This document shows positions 43,434 to 52,355 of a stretch of DNA of 64,000 nucleotides, piece by piece (within the stretch, counting starts at the first letter, position 1; each line of letters begins with the position of its first letter). The notes beneath the pieces are model-generated. The model ran no database searches and was not told where the DNA came from. It saw only the letters and a list, made by a program, of their open reading frames with translations. A program made the translations under genes and the position numbers. The stretch comes from Wenzhouxiangella sp. AB-CW3. Lineage in GTDB: Bacteria; Pseudomonadota; Gammaproteobacteria; Xanthomonadales; Wenzhouxiangellaceae. The stretch spans positions 3,239,225 through 3,303,224 of the forward strand of contig NZ_CP061368.1 of NCBI RefSeq assembly GCF_014725735.1, in the 5' to 3' direction.

Positions 43434-44032
43434 TCGACGTCATCCTGCTGATCTTTCTGGTCGTGGTTGCCGTGGCCATCGTGCGGGCACGCGACCTGTT
43501 TGCCGCGGCCATGCTGTTCGCCATCTACTCGTTGCTGTCGGCCGCGCTGTTTGCCGTGCTCGATGCCGGCGACGTCGCCCTGACCGAGGCGGCCGTGGGC
43601 GCGGGTATCAGCACGATCCTGCTGCTGGCGGTGCTGGCCCTGGCCCGGCGCCACGAGTATCCCATCGACGGACACAACGTACTGGCGCTGGTGGTCGTGA
43701 CAGTGACCGGTGCGGCGCTGATCTACGCCACCCTGGACATGCCGGAGTTCGGCGGTGCCGACAACCCGGCCCAGGTGCATGTCGGCCCCTACTACGTCGA
43801 AGAAAGTTATCCCGACATGGGGGTGCCCAACATGGTGGCCGCCGTGCTGGCCAGTTATCGCTCCATCGACACCCTGGGCGAGGCCTTCGTGATTCTGACC
43901 GCCGGACTGGCCGTGTTTGCCCTGCTGTCACACAAGCCGCGTCGCCGCAAGCGCCGCCGACGACACCTGAAACACAAGGTGCGTGAGCATCGCCACCACC
44001 GGCGCAACCACGAAGAGGAGTCGTCGTCATGA
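43418..44032 (+). CDS. DUF4040 / MbhD-like antiporter subunit (MrpA C-terminal-like)
   Basis: About 204 residues. Homology to the DUF4040 family, the MbhD-like part found in MrpA tails, begins at the family-like start IEYLIDVILLIFLVVVA, of which the first codon would be GTC 43418 or ATC 43421. The first conventional in-frame start is GTG 43463, which would cut off most of helix one. GGGAGAG (43410-43416) is well placed for a start near 43421. Family marks are RARDLFAAAMLFAIYSLLSA and DVALTEAAVGAGISTILLL. The tail is a strikingly basic stretch (KPRRRKRRRRHLKHKVREHR), probably cytoplasmic. It probably contributes the E/K ion path between subunits. Confidence 0.8.
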   Translation, partial: VIEYLIDVILLIFLVVVAVAIVRARDLFAAAMLFAIYSLLSAALFAVLDAGDVALTEAAVGAGISTILLLAVLALARRHEYPIDGHNVLALVVVTVTGAALIYATLDMPEFGGADNPAQVHVGPYYVEESYPDMGVPNMVAAVLASYRSIDTLGEAFVILTAGLAVFALLSHKPRRRKRRRRHLKHKVREHRHHRRNHEEESSS

Positions 44033-44481
44033 GAGCCAACGGCATCCTGCGCGTCATTGCCCGCTTCCTGATCCCGCTGATCATGCTGTTCGGACTGTAT
44101 ATCCAGTTCCACGGCGAGTATTCTCCCGGCGGCGGCTTCCAGGCCGGCATCGTGTTCGCCGCCGGCTGGATACTGTTCGTGCTGATCTATGGCCTGGAAA
44201 CGGCACTGAAGGTGATTCCCGAGAGAGCCATGTACGTGCTGATGGTCGCTGGCGTGATCCTTTACTGCGCCGTCGGCGTGGCCGGCGTGATGCTCGGCGG
44301 GCATTTTCTGGACTTCTATCCGCTGCTGCCCGGGGAACACGCAGCACAGCAGTTCGGCATTATCACAGTGGAGTTCGGCGTCGGCGTCACCGTGGCCACG
44401 GTGGTGATGCTGGTCTTCACTCTGTTTGCACGTCGCAAGTCGGAATGGAAAGCCGCCCAGGTGGAGGACGAGCACCCATGA
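44029..44481 (+). CDS. mrpB: Mrp-type antiporter subunit B
   Basis: 150 residues and four helices. LIPLIMLFGLYIQFHGEYSP followed by GGGFQAGIVFAAGWIL is the MnhB signature. It overlaps the DUF4040 gene upstream and mrpC downstream, each by 4 bases (ATGA), indicating coupled translation and fixed subunit ratio. Confidence 0.93.
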   Translation: MRANGILRVIARFLIPLIMLFGLYIQFHGEYSPGGGFQAGIVFAAGWILFVLIYGLETALKVIPERAMYVLMVAGVILYCAVGVAGVMLGGHFLDFYPLLPGEHAAQQFGIITVEFGVGVTVATVVMLVFTLFARRKSEWKAAQVEDEHP

Positions 44482-44840
44482 TGACTGCACTGAGTTTTTT
44501 CAACTACTGGGTGGTGGTCATTCTCATGATGATCGGCTTTTACTGCGTGATTGCGCGCGGCAACATGGCCAAGAAGATCATGGGCCTGAACCTGTTCCAG
44601 ACATCGGTTTTCATCCTGTTCATTTCCGCCGGCAAGATCGTGGGTGGATCGACACCCATCCTGCGCGAAGGCGTGGAGGTCTACTCCAACCCCCTGCCCC
44701 ATGTGCTGATCCTCACGGCCATCGTGGTCGGTGTGGCGACCACGGCCGTGGGGCTTGCACTGGCGGTACGCATCAACGAAGCCTACGGCTCGATCGAGGA
44801 CGACCACCTGAGCGAAAAGGATAGCGGGGACGAGGAATGA
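44478..44840 (+). CDS. mrpC: Mrp-type antiporter subunit C
   Basis: 120 residues and three helices. NMAKKIMGLNLFQTSVFILF and DPLPHVLILTAIVVGVATTA-like sequence (here NPLPHVLILTAIVVGV) identify MnhC/NuoK-type subunits. ATG 44478 overlaps mrpB. The C-terminal tail is acidic. It overlaps the next gene by 4 bases. Confidence 0.93.
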   Translation: MMTALSFFNYWVVVILMMIGFYCVIARGNMAKKIMGLNLFQTSVFILFISAGKIVGGSTPILREGVEVYSNPLPHVLILTAIVVGVATTAVGLALAVRINEAYGSIEDDHLSEKDSGDEE

Positions 44841-46318
44841 CGATAACCGAACTGATGCCGTTCAGCGTGCTGGTGCCGCTGATCGCCGCACTCGTCTGCG
44901 CACTGCTGCCCGGGCGGTTCTGGCCATGGGCAGTCACGCTGGGTGCCTGCATCGCAGCGGCCGTGATTGCCGCGATCACGCTGCCCGCGGCAACGGACCT
45001 GACCCTCTCGTACGCCTTCGGCAACTGGCCGCCGCCCATCGGCATCGAGTACCGGGTCGATGCGGCCAATGCCTTTGTCGCGCTGCTGGTCGCCGGCATG
45101 GCCGCCATTGCCCTGACCTGGGCCAAGAAAAGCGTCGACCAGGAAATCCCGGAGCGCCAGGGCACGTTCTATGCGCTGTTCCTGCTGGCGCTGGCCGGCC
45201 TGCTGGGCATTACGCTCAGCGGCGATGCCTTCAACATCTTCGTATTCCTCGAAATCTCCTCGCTGGCCACCTACGGGCTGATCGCCCATGGCCGCGACCG
45301 GCGCGCACTGCTGGCCTCGTTCCGCTACCTGATCATGGGCACGGTGGGCGCCACCTTCCTGCTCATCGGCATCGGCTTTCTCTACATCATGACCGGCACC
45401 CTCAACCTGGCCGATCTGGCCGAGCGGGTACCCGAGGTACGCGACACCTCCACCGTGCGTGCCGCGCTGGCCTTCATCATCGTCGGCATGGGCATCAAGC
45501 TGGCGCTGCTGCCGCTGCACCTGTGGCTGCCCAACGCCTATACCTATGCGCCCAGTTTCGTCACCGTCTTTCTGGCCGGCACGGCAACCAAGGTGGCGCT
45601 ATACGTCATGCTGCGCTTCGTCTACACGGTTTTCGCCCCGGACTGGAGCTTCGTGGTTCTGCCGCTGTCGACCGTGTTCATGATCCTGGGCGTGGCCGGC
45701 ATGTTCGTCGGCTCTTGGGTGGCGCTGTTCCAGCCCAATATCAAGCGCATGCTGGCCTACTCCTCGGTGGCCCAGGTCGGCTACATGGTGCTTGGCGTGT
45801 CGCTGGCCAGCGTGATCGGGCTGACGGCGGCCTTCCTCCACCTGTTCAATCACGCACTGATGAAAACCGCGCTGTTCATGGCCGTGGGCACCGTCATCTA
45901 CCAGGTGGGGTCGGCCAGGATCAGCGACTTCCGTGGCCTGGGCAGAACCATGCCCTGGACCCTGACGGCCTTTGCCCTGGCCGGGCTGTCGATCATTGGC
46001 ATCCCCACCACGGCCGGCTTCGTCAGCAAGTGGTACCTGATACAGGCCGCGCTGGAACAGGGGCAATGGTTCCTGGTCGTACTCATCCTGATCACCTCGC
46101 TGATGGCCGTCATCTACATCTGGCGGGTCATCGAAGCCGCCTGGTTCCAGGAAAGAGACCCCAAGCAGCGCCAGGTGGGCGAAGCACCGCTGGCACTGCT
46201 GATACCCACCTGGGTCCTGGTGGCGCTCAACTTCTACTTCGGCCTTGACACACGTCTGACCGTCGGCGGCGCCACGGCCGCGGCAGAAGCCCTGCTGGGC
46301 GGGGGGATCATGCCATGA
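44837..46318 (+). CDS. mrpD: Mrp-type antiporter subunit D
   Basis: 493 residues and about 14 helices; a NuoN/MrpD-like proton pump subunit. The key Glu (VFLEISSLATYGLIA) and Lys (GMGIKLALLPLHLWLPNAYT) of the ion path are present, as is YSSVAQVGYMVLG in the later helices. It overlaps mrpC and the next large subunit by 4 bases each. Confidence 0.93.
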   Translation: MTITELMPFSVLVPLIAALVCALLPGRFWPWAVTLGACIAAAVIAAITLPAATDLTLSYAFGNWPPPIGIEYRVDAANAFVALLVAGMAAIALTWAKKSVDQEIPERQGTFYALFLLALAGLLGITLSGDAFNIFVFLEISSLATYGLIAHGRDRRALLASFRYLIMGTVGATFLLIGIGFLYIMTGTLNLADLAERVPEVRDTSTVRAALAFIIVGMGIKLALLPLHLWLPNAYTYAPSFVTVFLAGTATKVALYVMLRFVYTVFAPDWSFVVLPLSTVFMILGVAGMFVGSWVALFQPNIKRMLAYSSVAQVGYMVLGVSLASVIGLTAAFLHLFNHALMKTALFMAVGTVIYQVGSARISDFRGLGRTMPWTLTAFALAGLSIIGIPTTAGFVSKWYLIQAALEQGQWFLVVLILITSLMAVIYIWRVIEAAWFQERDPKQRQVGEAPLALLIPTWVLVALNFYFGLDTRLTVGGATAAAEALLGGGIMP

Positions 46319-47787
46319 ACCTCCTGCCGCAACTGCAACCGCTGACCGTCATCCTGATTGCCTTTGTCGGCGCGGCGCTGATTGCAATGGCCGGTGGCCA
46401 CCGATGGCTGCGCGAGGGTCTGAGCTGGCTGGCTTCGATTCTGTTCTTCCTGGCGGTCATGGGCCTGCTGGGGGCATTCCTGGCCGGTGAATCGGTCAGC
46501 CAGTCGGTCTGGGAGATCATGCCGGGGCTGACCATCGCCTTCCGGCTCGAACCGGTCGGCATGCTGTTCGCCGCCATGAGTTCCACCCTGTGGGTGCTGG
46601 CCACGCCGTATGCCATCGGCTACATGAATGCCAAGGGATACAGCAATCTCGGGCGCTTCTTTGCCTGCTATGCAATCGCGCTGGGCGCGGCGGCCGGTAT
46701 CGCGTTTGCCGACAACCTGTTCACCCTGTTCGTCTTCTACGAGATCCTGTCGGTCTCGACCTACCCGCTGGTGGCACACAGCGGCGATGAGCGGTCGCGG
46801 AAAGGGGCACGCACCTATATTGCCCTGCTGCTGGCCACCAGCATCGGCCTGATGCTGCCGGCCATGATCTGGGTCTGGAGCGCGGCCGGCACCCTGGATT
46901 TCGCACCCGGCGGCATTCTCGACGGTCAGGTCAGCCCATGGGCCGGCGCCCTGATGCTGATGCTGTTCATGTACGGCGCGGGCAAGGCCGCCCTGATGCC
47001 TTTCCACCGCTGGCTACCCGCGGCCATGGTCGCGCCGACCCCGGTCTCGGCCCTTCTGCATGCTGTGGCAGTGGTCAAAGCCGGTGTGTTCGTGGTGCTC
47101 AAGATCGCACTCTACATATTCGGTCTCGATTACCTGCGCGAGCTGGCCACCAGCGACGTGGTGCTCTACATCGCCGCGTTTACCATGCTGGCCGCATCGC
47201 TCGTGGCCATTTCCCGGGACAATCTGAAAGCCAGGCTGGCCTACTCGACGGTCAGCCAGCTGTCCTACATCGTCGTCGGCGCCATGCTGGCCGTGCAGCT
47301 GGCCGCCATCGGTGGCGGCCTGCACATGCTCATGCACGGCTTCGGGAAGATCACGCTGTTTTTCTGCGCAGGCGCCATTTACGTGGCCAGCGGCAAGACG
47401 CAGGTCAGCGAGCTCGACGGCCTCGGACGACGCATGCCGTGGACCTTCGCCGCCTTTCTGGTCGGTGCGCTGTGCGTGATCGGCCTGCCGCCGACCGGTG
47501 GACTGTGGAGCAAATGGCACTTGGTCATGGGTGCCTGGGAGTCCGGACACGGCATCATCATGCTGGCCTTCCTACTCTCTACACTGCTCAACATCGGCTA
47601 CCTGTTGCCACCGGTGCTGCGCGCCTTTCTCAGACCGCTGCCGGACGGTGAGCCGGCCGGCGTTCGGGAGGCGCCATGGATGTGCGTTGTTCCGCTGGTA
47701 CTCACCGCGCTGGGCACCATCGTACTGTTCCTGGGCGCCGGGCCGGTGTTCAGGCTGCTGGAAACCCTGTTTTTGCCGGGCGCCTGA
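46315..47787 (+). CDS. NuoL/MrpA-N-like antiporter large subunit
   Basis: 490 residues and about 14 helices. LFVFYEILSVSTYPLVAHSG holds the Glu, GAGKAALMPFHRWLPAAMVA the Lys, and PVSALLHAVAVVKAGVFVVL the His/Lys helix typical of NuoL and the N-terminal part of MrpA. The long C-terminal extension of a true MrpA is absent; the DUF4040 gene upstream supplies part of it. It probably pumps ions as the second antiporter-like subunit of the complex. Confidence 0.88.
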   Translation: MNLLPQLQPLTVILIAFVGAALIAMAGGHRWLREGLSWLASILFFLAVMGLLGAFLAGESVSQSVWEIMPGLTIAFRLEPVGMLFAAMSSTLWVLATPYAIGYMNAKGYSNLGRFFACYAIALGAAAGIAFADNLFTLFVFYEILSVSTYPLVAHSGDERSRKGARTYIALLLATSIGLMLPAMIWVWSAAGTLDFAPGGILDGQVSPWAGALMLMLFMYGAGKAALMPFHRWLPAAMVAPTPVSALLHAVAVVKAGVFVVLKIALYIFGLDYLRELATSDVVLYIAAFTMLAASLVAISRDNLKARLAYSTVSQLSYIVVGAMLAVQLAAIGGGLHMLMHGFGKITLFFCAGAIYVASGKTQVSELDGLGRRMPWTFAAFLVGALCVIGLPPTGGLWSKWHLVMGAWESGHGIIMLAFLLSTLLNIGYLLPPVLRAFLRPLPDGEPAGVREAPWMCVVPLVLTALGTIVLFLGAGPVFRLLETLFLPGA

Positions 47788-47816
47788 GGGGCCTGGCCGA
47801 GGAGCGTGTCGAAGCA

Positions 47817-48071
47817 ATGAATCTGGGCAGAATCCTTGAATACCTGGTCGCAAGGGGTCGGGCACTCAGTTACCTGATGCTGATCGTGATGGCGGCACTG
47901 GTCGTGATCGACATCATCGTGCCCGCACCCTACACGCGCTTCCCCTGGGACGGCATCGGCGGTTTTGCCGCGCTCTACGGCCTGCTGTCGTGCGTCCTGA
48001 TCATCGTCATCGCCAAGGCCCTGGGCAAGGGCCTGCTGTATCGCGAAGAGGACTACTACGATGACGATTGA
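47817..48071 (+). CDS. small membrane protein in the Mrp operon
   Basis: 84 residues and two helices (about 16-36 and 49-71) with an acidic end (YREEDYYDDD). It lies between two large antiporter subunits and overlaps the next by 11 bases. Similar unnamed small proteins occur at this place in related Mrp-like operons. It is probably an accessory subunit. ATG 47817 was chosen (GAGGAG upstream at 47809). Confidence 0.75.
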   Translation: MNLGRILEYLVARGRALSYLMLIVMAALVVIDIIVPAPYTRFPWDGIGGFAALYGLLSCVLIIVIAKALGKGLLYREEDYYDDD

Positions 48072-49752
48072 ATGGCTTCATCCAACGCTGGTGCTGCTGG
48101 CCGGCACATTGATCCTGCCGCTGCTCAAGGGTCGGGCCATGCAGGCCTGGATGGTGCTGCTGCCGCTGCTCGTACTCGGGTTGCTGACCACGCTGCAACC
48201 CGGCGTGCATGGCCAGTTCGACTTCCTGGACATGACGCTGACGATGCTGCGGGTCGATGCACTGGCCATGGTGTTTGCCTGGGTATTCGCCATCATCCTG
48301 CTGGTTGGCGCCATCTATGCATTGCATGTGCACGATCGCTTCCAGCATGCCGCGGCCTTTGTTTATGCCGCTTCTGCACTGGGCGTGGTCTTTGCCGGCG
48401 ACCTGATCACGCTGTACGTGTTCTGGGAACTGATGGCCCTGTCCTCGGTCTGGCTGATCTGGCGCCGCAAGTCCGATGCCTCGTTCCGTTCGGGCTTCCG
48501 CTACCTGATCGTTCACGCCTTCGGCGGCCTGCTGCTGCTGGCCGGCATCATCATGTATTACCTGGAGACCGGCAGCATCACCTTCGAGCAGATCGAAACC
48601 CGCGGCCCGGCATTCTGGCTGATCCTGGTTGCGTTCATGATCAACGCGGCGGTGCCACCGCTGCACGCCTGGCTGACCGATGCCTACCCGGAAGCCACCA
48701 TTACCGGGGCTGTGTTCCTCAGCGCGCTGACCACCAAGACCGCGGTCTATACGCTGATCCGCGGCTATCCCGGGGCCGAAATCCTGGTCTGGATGGGCGC
48801 GATCATGACCCTCTACGGGGTGACCTACGCCATGCTGTCGAACGAGATTCGGCGGCTGCTTTCCTATCACATCGTCAGCCAGGTCGGCTACATGGTCACC
48901 GGCGTGGGTCTGGGCACGGCCCTGGCCCTCAATGGTGCGGCCTCGCATGCTTTCACGCATATTCTCTACAAGGCGCTGCTGTTCATGGGGGCCGGCGCGG
49001 TGATCTACATGACCGGCAAGAGCAAGCTCAGCGAGCTGGGCGGGCTGTACCGGTGGATGCCATGGACCTTCCTGCTCTACATGATCGGCGGGCTGTCGAT
49101 CTCGGCCTTTCCGCTGTTTTCCGGGTACGTATCCAAGACGATGATCGTCGAGGCCGCCGCCCTGGATCAGCGCGCACTGATCTGGCTGATGGTGACCATG
49201 GCATCGGCCGGCACCTTCCTGAGCGTGGGCCTGAAGCTGCCATGGTTTACCTGGCTGGGTCGCGACTCCGGCCTGAAGCCCAGAGAGGCCCCGCTCAACA
49301 TGCGCCTGGCCATGGGTCTGGCCGCGGCATTGTGCATCATGATCGGCATCATGCCCGGGCCGCTCTATGCGCTGCTGCCCTCACCGGTGGACTTCAACGC
49401 CTACACCCTGTCGGTCTTTCTCAAGGAAATGCAGGTGCTGATGTTCACCGGCCTGGGCTTCTTCATGCTGTTGAAGTATCTCGAGGGCAAGGACCGCATC
49501 ACGCTGGACACCGACTGGCTGTATCGTCGCCTCGCCCCGGGCCTGATCAGCACGCTTGCCGCGTTGATCACGCGCACCGATCAGCGCCTGCGGCAATTCA
49601 TCATGGAACGACTGACGCGCATGGCGGATGTGGTGGAACGCAACTATGGCAAGGATGGCCGACTGGCCCGAAGCTGGCCCATCGGCTCCATGGCAATGTG
49701 GACGGCGATTGTTCTGGCCATGCTGTTGCTGTTCGGGATCGGACGCGAGTGA
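48061..49752 (+). CDS. third MrpD/NuoL-like antiporter subunit
   Basis: 563 residues and about 14 helices. The Glu is in LYVFWELMALSSVWL. At the usual Lys position of the next motif it has FMINAAVPPLHAWLTDAYPE, with Asn in place of Lys, followed by LSALTTKTAVYTLIRGYPG. This branch of the family is common as an extra subunit in E-F-G-B-C-D-type operons. It may move ions by a variant route or be structural. It ends in a perfect palindrome shared with the convergent gene. Confidence 0.87.
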   Translation: MTIEWLHPTLVLLAGTLILPLLKGRAMQAWMVLLPLLVLGLLTTLQPGVHGQFDFLDMTLTMLRVDALAMVFAWVFAIILLVGAIYALHVHDRFQHAAAFVYAASALGVVFAGDLITLYVFWELMALSSVWLIWRRKSDASFRSGFRYLIVHAFGGLLLLAGIIMYYLETGSITFEQIETRGPAFWLILVAFMINAAVPPLHAWLTDAYPEATITGAVFLSALTTKTAVYTLIRGYPGAEILVWMGAIMTLYGVTYAMLSNEIRRLLSYHIVSQVGYMVTGVGLGTALALNGAASHAFTHILYKALLFMGAGAVIYMTGKSKLSELGGLYRWMPWTFLLYMIGGLSISAFPLFSGYVSKTMIVEAAALDQRALIWLMVTMASAGTFLSVGLKLPWFTWLGRDSGLKPREAPLNMRLAMGLAAALCIMIGIMPGPLYALLPSPVDFNAYTLSVFLKEMQVLMFTGLGFFMLLKYLEGKDRITLDTDWLYRRLAPGLISTLAALITRTDQRLRQFIMERLTRMADVVERNYGKDGRLARSWPIGSMAMWTAIVLAMLLLFGIGRE

Positions 49753-49763
49753 CGCGTCACTCG
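49746..49763. terminator. 18-bp perfect palindrome containing both stop codons
   Basis: CGAGTGACGCGTCACTCG contains TGA 49750-49752, the stop of the forward antiporter gene, and TCA 49757-49759, the stop of the reverse gene. GCGCTTTT follows on the plus strand. It is probably a two-way transcription end. Confidence 0.55.
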
Positions 49764-50020
49764 TCGCGCTTTTCCCGCTTCACGACACGGTACTCGACTT
49801 CCAGGGGGCCCTGTTCGGCTGAGTCCTGTTTTCTGCTGCCCAGCAAGCGACGTACGGTTAGCACGATGAAACCGATGACCGCCAGGCCCATGGCAATGGC
49901 CAGAAAGAAAAGCCCGAGGATGAAACTCAGGGCAAGAATGCCGATGCCGGCCAGTACCAGCCCCAGGCGAGCCAGGGGATGGGACGGCGGCTGGTAGAAT
50001 TGTCGCCAGGGATCCTGCAT
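49757..50020 (-). CDS. small membrane protein, unknown
   Basis: 87 residues with two hydrophobic segments (about 17-36 and 38-58) and a charged C terminus (VEYRVVKREKRDE). Not recognised. An aromatic/Pro head (WRQFYQPPSHPLARLG) precedes the helices. The gene is divergent from the Rieske gene with only 16 bases between starts. Confidence 0.65.
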   Translation of the reverse strand: MQDPWRQFYQPPSHPLARLGLVLAGIGILALSFILGLFFLAIAMGLAVIGFIVLTVRRLLGSRKQDSAEQGPLEVEYRVVKREKRDE

Positions 50021-50036
50021 GAGTGATTGAGACTCC

Positions 50037-50375
50037 GTGAGCGCTGTTATGTTCCTGTGTCAAAGTGATGAGCTGAGCGATGGTCGCTTCCGTGAGTTCA
50101 CGGTCGAGACCGACGACGAGACCGTTTACCTCGTGGCCACCCGCCACCAGGGCCAGCCCCGGGCCTGGTACAACGTCTGCCCGCACCAGGGCCGCGCGCT
50201 CAACTTCGCGCCCGACCGTTTCCTGACCGACGATCACGGCCACCTGGTCTGCTGCGCGCACGGCGCGGTCTTCGAACCCGACCGGGGGCGCTGCATTTCC
50301 GGGCCCTGCGAAAATGCCGAGCTCAAGGCCGTGACCCTTGCCGAGGACAACGGCAGGATCACGGTCAGTCTGTAG
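50037..50375 (+). CDS. Rieske 2Fe-2S ferredoxin-like protein
   Basis: 112 residues. The cluster ligands are in CPHQGRALNF (C-x-H) and CCAHGAVFEP (C-x2-H). It is a free-standing NirD/ferredoxin-type Rieske protein, probably a cytosolic electron carrier or a subunit of an oxygenase not encoded here. The start is GTG 50037 (SAVMFLCQSDEL) or ATG 50049. It ends 18 bases before the convergent SLC13 gene. Confidence 0.88.
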   Translation: MSAVMFLCQSDELSDGRFREFTVETDDETVYLVATRHQGQPRAWYNVCPHQGRALNFAPDRFLTDDHGHLVCCAHGAVFEPDRGRCISGPCENAELKAVTLAEDNGRITVSL

Positions 50376-50393
50376 CGCCGGCGACCAGCACCA

Positions 50394-52232
50394 TCAGAAT
50401 AGCAGGTTGACCGCCACGAGCATCACCACCAGGAAGATCAGGCTCATCCCTCCGCCCACGCGGATGAAATCCTTCACCTGGTAGCCACCGGGGCCCATGA
50501 TCAGGGCATTGACCGGATGGGTGGGCAGTATGAAGGCATTGGAAGTGGCCAGACCAACGATAAGTGCGTACACGGCCGGATTACCACCGGTTTCCAGTGC
50601 GATATTGATGGCAATCGGCACCAGCAGCACGGCGGCGCCGACATTCGACATCACCAGCGTGAAGATCGTGGCCAGAACGGCCAGAACGGCCTGCACCACG
50701 ATATCGGGCACCTCGCCGAGTATTCCCAGCACCTGCTGGGCCAGCCAGGGGGCCGTACCCGTCACTTCCATGGCCAACCCCAGCGGAATCAGGCTGGCCA
50801 TGAGAAATACCGTCTTCCAGCTGACCGACTGGTAGGCCTCGTCCATGCTCAGCACGCCGGTCAGGATCATGCCCACGGCACCGGCCAGCAGGGCGATGGA
50901 CAACTGAAAATCGGTAAAGATGATCAGGAACATGCTCAGCGCGAAGAACGACAGCGCATGGACGACCTTCTGCGGACGCTGCTCTTCCTTGGGGATATCG
51001 GTGGCGACGATGAAGTCCTTGTCGCGTGCCACCGTGGCCAGATCGCGCCAGGTGGAGTGGCTGACCAGGCAGTCGCCCACCTGCAGCTCGAGGTTGCGCA
51101 GATCCTCGGAAAAAATCTCGTTGCGACGATTGACTGCCAGCACCGAGATGCCGAACCGCGACCGCAGCCGGGCCTCGGCGACGCTTTTTCCGATCAGCTT
51201 CGAGCCCGGGGGTATGACCACCTCGGAAATCCCGGCACGGGTTGGGTTGAACAGGTTGCCGAAGGCACGCAGCCGCGGCTGCAGGCGCAGCTTGTTGGCC
51301 AGTGCAAACTCGCCCACCTGTTCACGCGTGCCCATGACACCCAGCACCGTGCCCACCCAGATCATTTCATCGGCCGGCGGCGCCAGACGGGGCTCGTCGG
51401 TACTCTGTATCGCCAGCATCAATGGCGCACCGGCCAGGTGCTCGGCTTCCGCTATCCGCATGCCGACCAGCGGCGAGTCGACGGTGACCAGCATTTCGTA
51501 GACATCGCCCTGTATGCCGTAAACCTCGGCGAAATAGTTCATCGTGCGGCCTGGCGACGCGGCACGCTTGGTATCCACCGTCGGCAGCAGGTGCCGGCCA
51601 ATCAGCAGGAAATAGGACAGGGCGGCAATCAGCAGGGCCAGACCGACCAGGGTGACATCGAACAGATCGAACGGTTGCACCGCCTCGGCACCCGGCGGCA
51701 ATGACCGGTTGGAGGTCAGGATCAGATCGTTGAGAAGAATCAGCGGGGAGGACCCCACCATGGTGATGGTGCCACCGACGATGGCGCAGAAACCCATCGG
51801 CATGAGCAGTCGCGGCAGCGGTAGGTCCAGGCGGGCGGAAATACGGCTGACCACCGGCAGGAACAAGGCCGTGGCCCCGGTGTTCTGCATGAAGCCCGAA
51901 CTCACGCCCACCGTGGAAGACACCATGGACATGATGCGCGACTCCGAGCGCCCCCCCACCTTGACAATGAACCCGGCCACCACGTTCATCACGCCGGTGC
52001 GGTCCAGACCGGCACCGATGATCATGACCGCGATGATGGAGATCACGGCGTTGGATGCAAACCCGGAAAACAGTTCATCACCCGGCACCAGGCCTAGCAG
52101 CCCGACCAGCACCATGATGCAGATAGCGGCAATGTCGATGCGAACGATTTCGAAGATGAACAGTGTCACCGTCAAACCCAGCAGCATGAGCACGAGAATC
52201 ATGTCGCCACTGAGCGTGAGGCCGGCATCCAT
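50394..52232 (-). CDS. SLC13/DASS-family permease with RCK-C domains
   Basis: 612 residues. The transporter halves carry FMQNTGATALFLPVV and VMSNVGAAVLLVPIAIN, the family SNT-type sites for substrate and Na+. Between them lie two RCK/TrkA-C-like domains (about 215-300 and 305-390, e.g. VIPPGSKLIGKSVAEARLRS). Such SLC13 proteins are candidates for sulfate, dicarboxylate or other anion uptake. Substrate unknown. A 123-bp gap separates it from queC. Confidence 0.88.
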   Translation of the reverse strand: MDAGLTLSGDMILVLMLLGLTVTLFIFEIVRIDIAAICIMVLVGLLGLVPGDELFSGFASNAVISIIAVMIIGAGLDRTGVMNVVAGFIVKVGGRSESRIMSMVSSTVGVSSGFMQNTGATALFLPVVSRISARLDLPLPRLLMPMGFCAIVGGTITMVGSSPLILLNDLILTSNRSLPPGAEAVQPFDLFDVTLVGLALLIAALSYFLLIGRHLLPTVDTKRAASPGRTMNYFAEVYGIQGDVYEMLVTVDSPLVGMRIAEAEHLAGAPLMLAIQSTDEPRLAPPADEMIWVGTVLGVMGTREQVGEFALANKLRLQPRLRAFGNLFNPTRAGISEVVIPPGSKLIGKSVAEARLRSRFGISVLAVNRRNEIFSEDLRNLELQVGDCLVSHSTWRDLATVARDKDFIVATDIPKEEQRPQKVVHALSFFALSMFLIIFTDFQLSIALLAGAVGMILTGVLSMDEAYQSVSWKTVFLMASLIPLGLAMEVTGTAPWLAQQVLGILGEVPDIVVQAVLAVLATIFTLVMSNVGAAVLLVPIAINIALETGGNPAVYALIVGLATSNAFILPTHPVNALIMGPGGYQVKDFIRVGGGMSLIFLVVMLVAVNLLF

Positions 52233-52355
52233 TACGATGTTCGCTTCTTGATAAAGGCAGTTCGGGTTGGCTCTATACCATAACCCAGTTCAACTGCCGA
52301 CAAGTCGATATTACGCAAATGAACGGCGCTGGTCCGGCTCCGGTTCAGACCCCGT

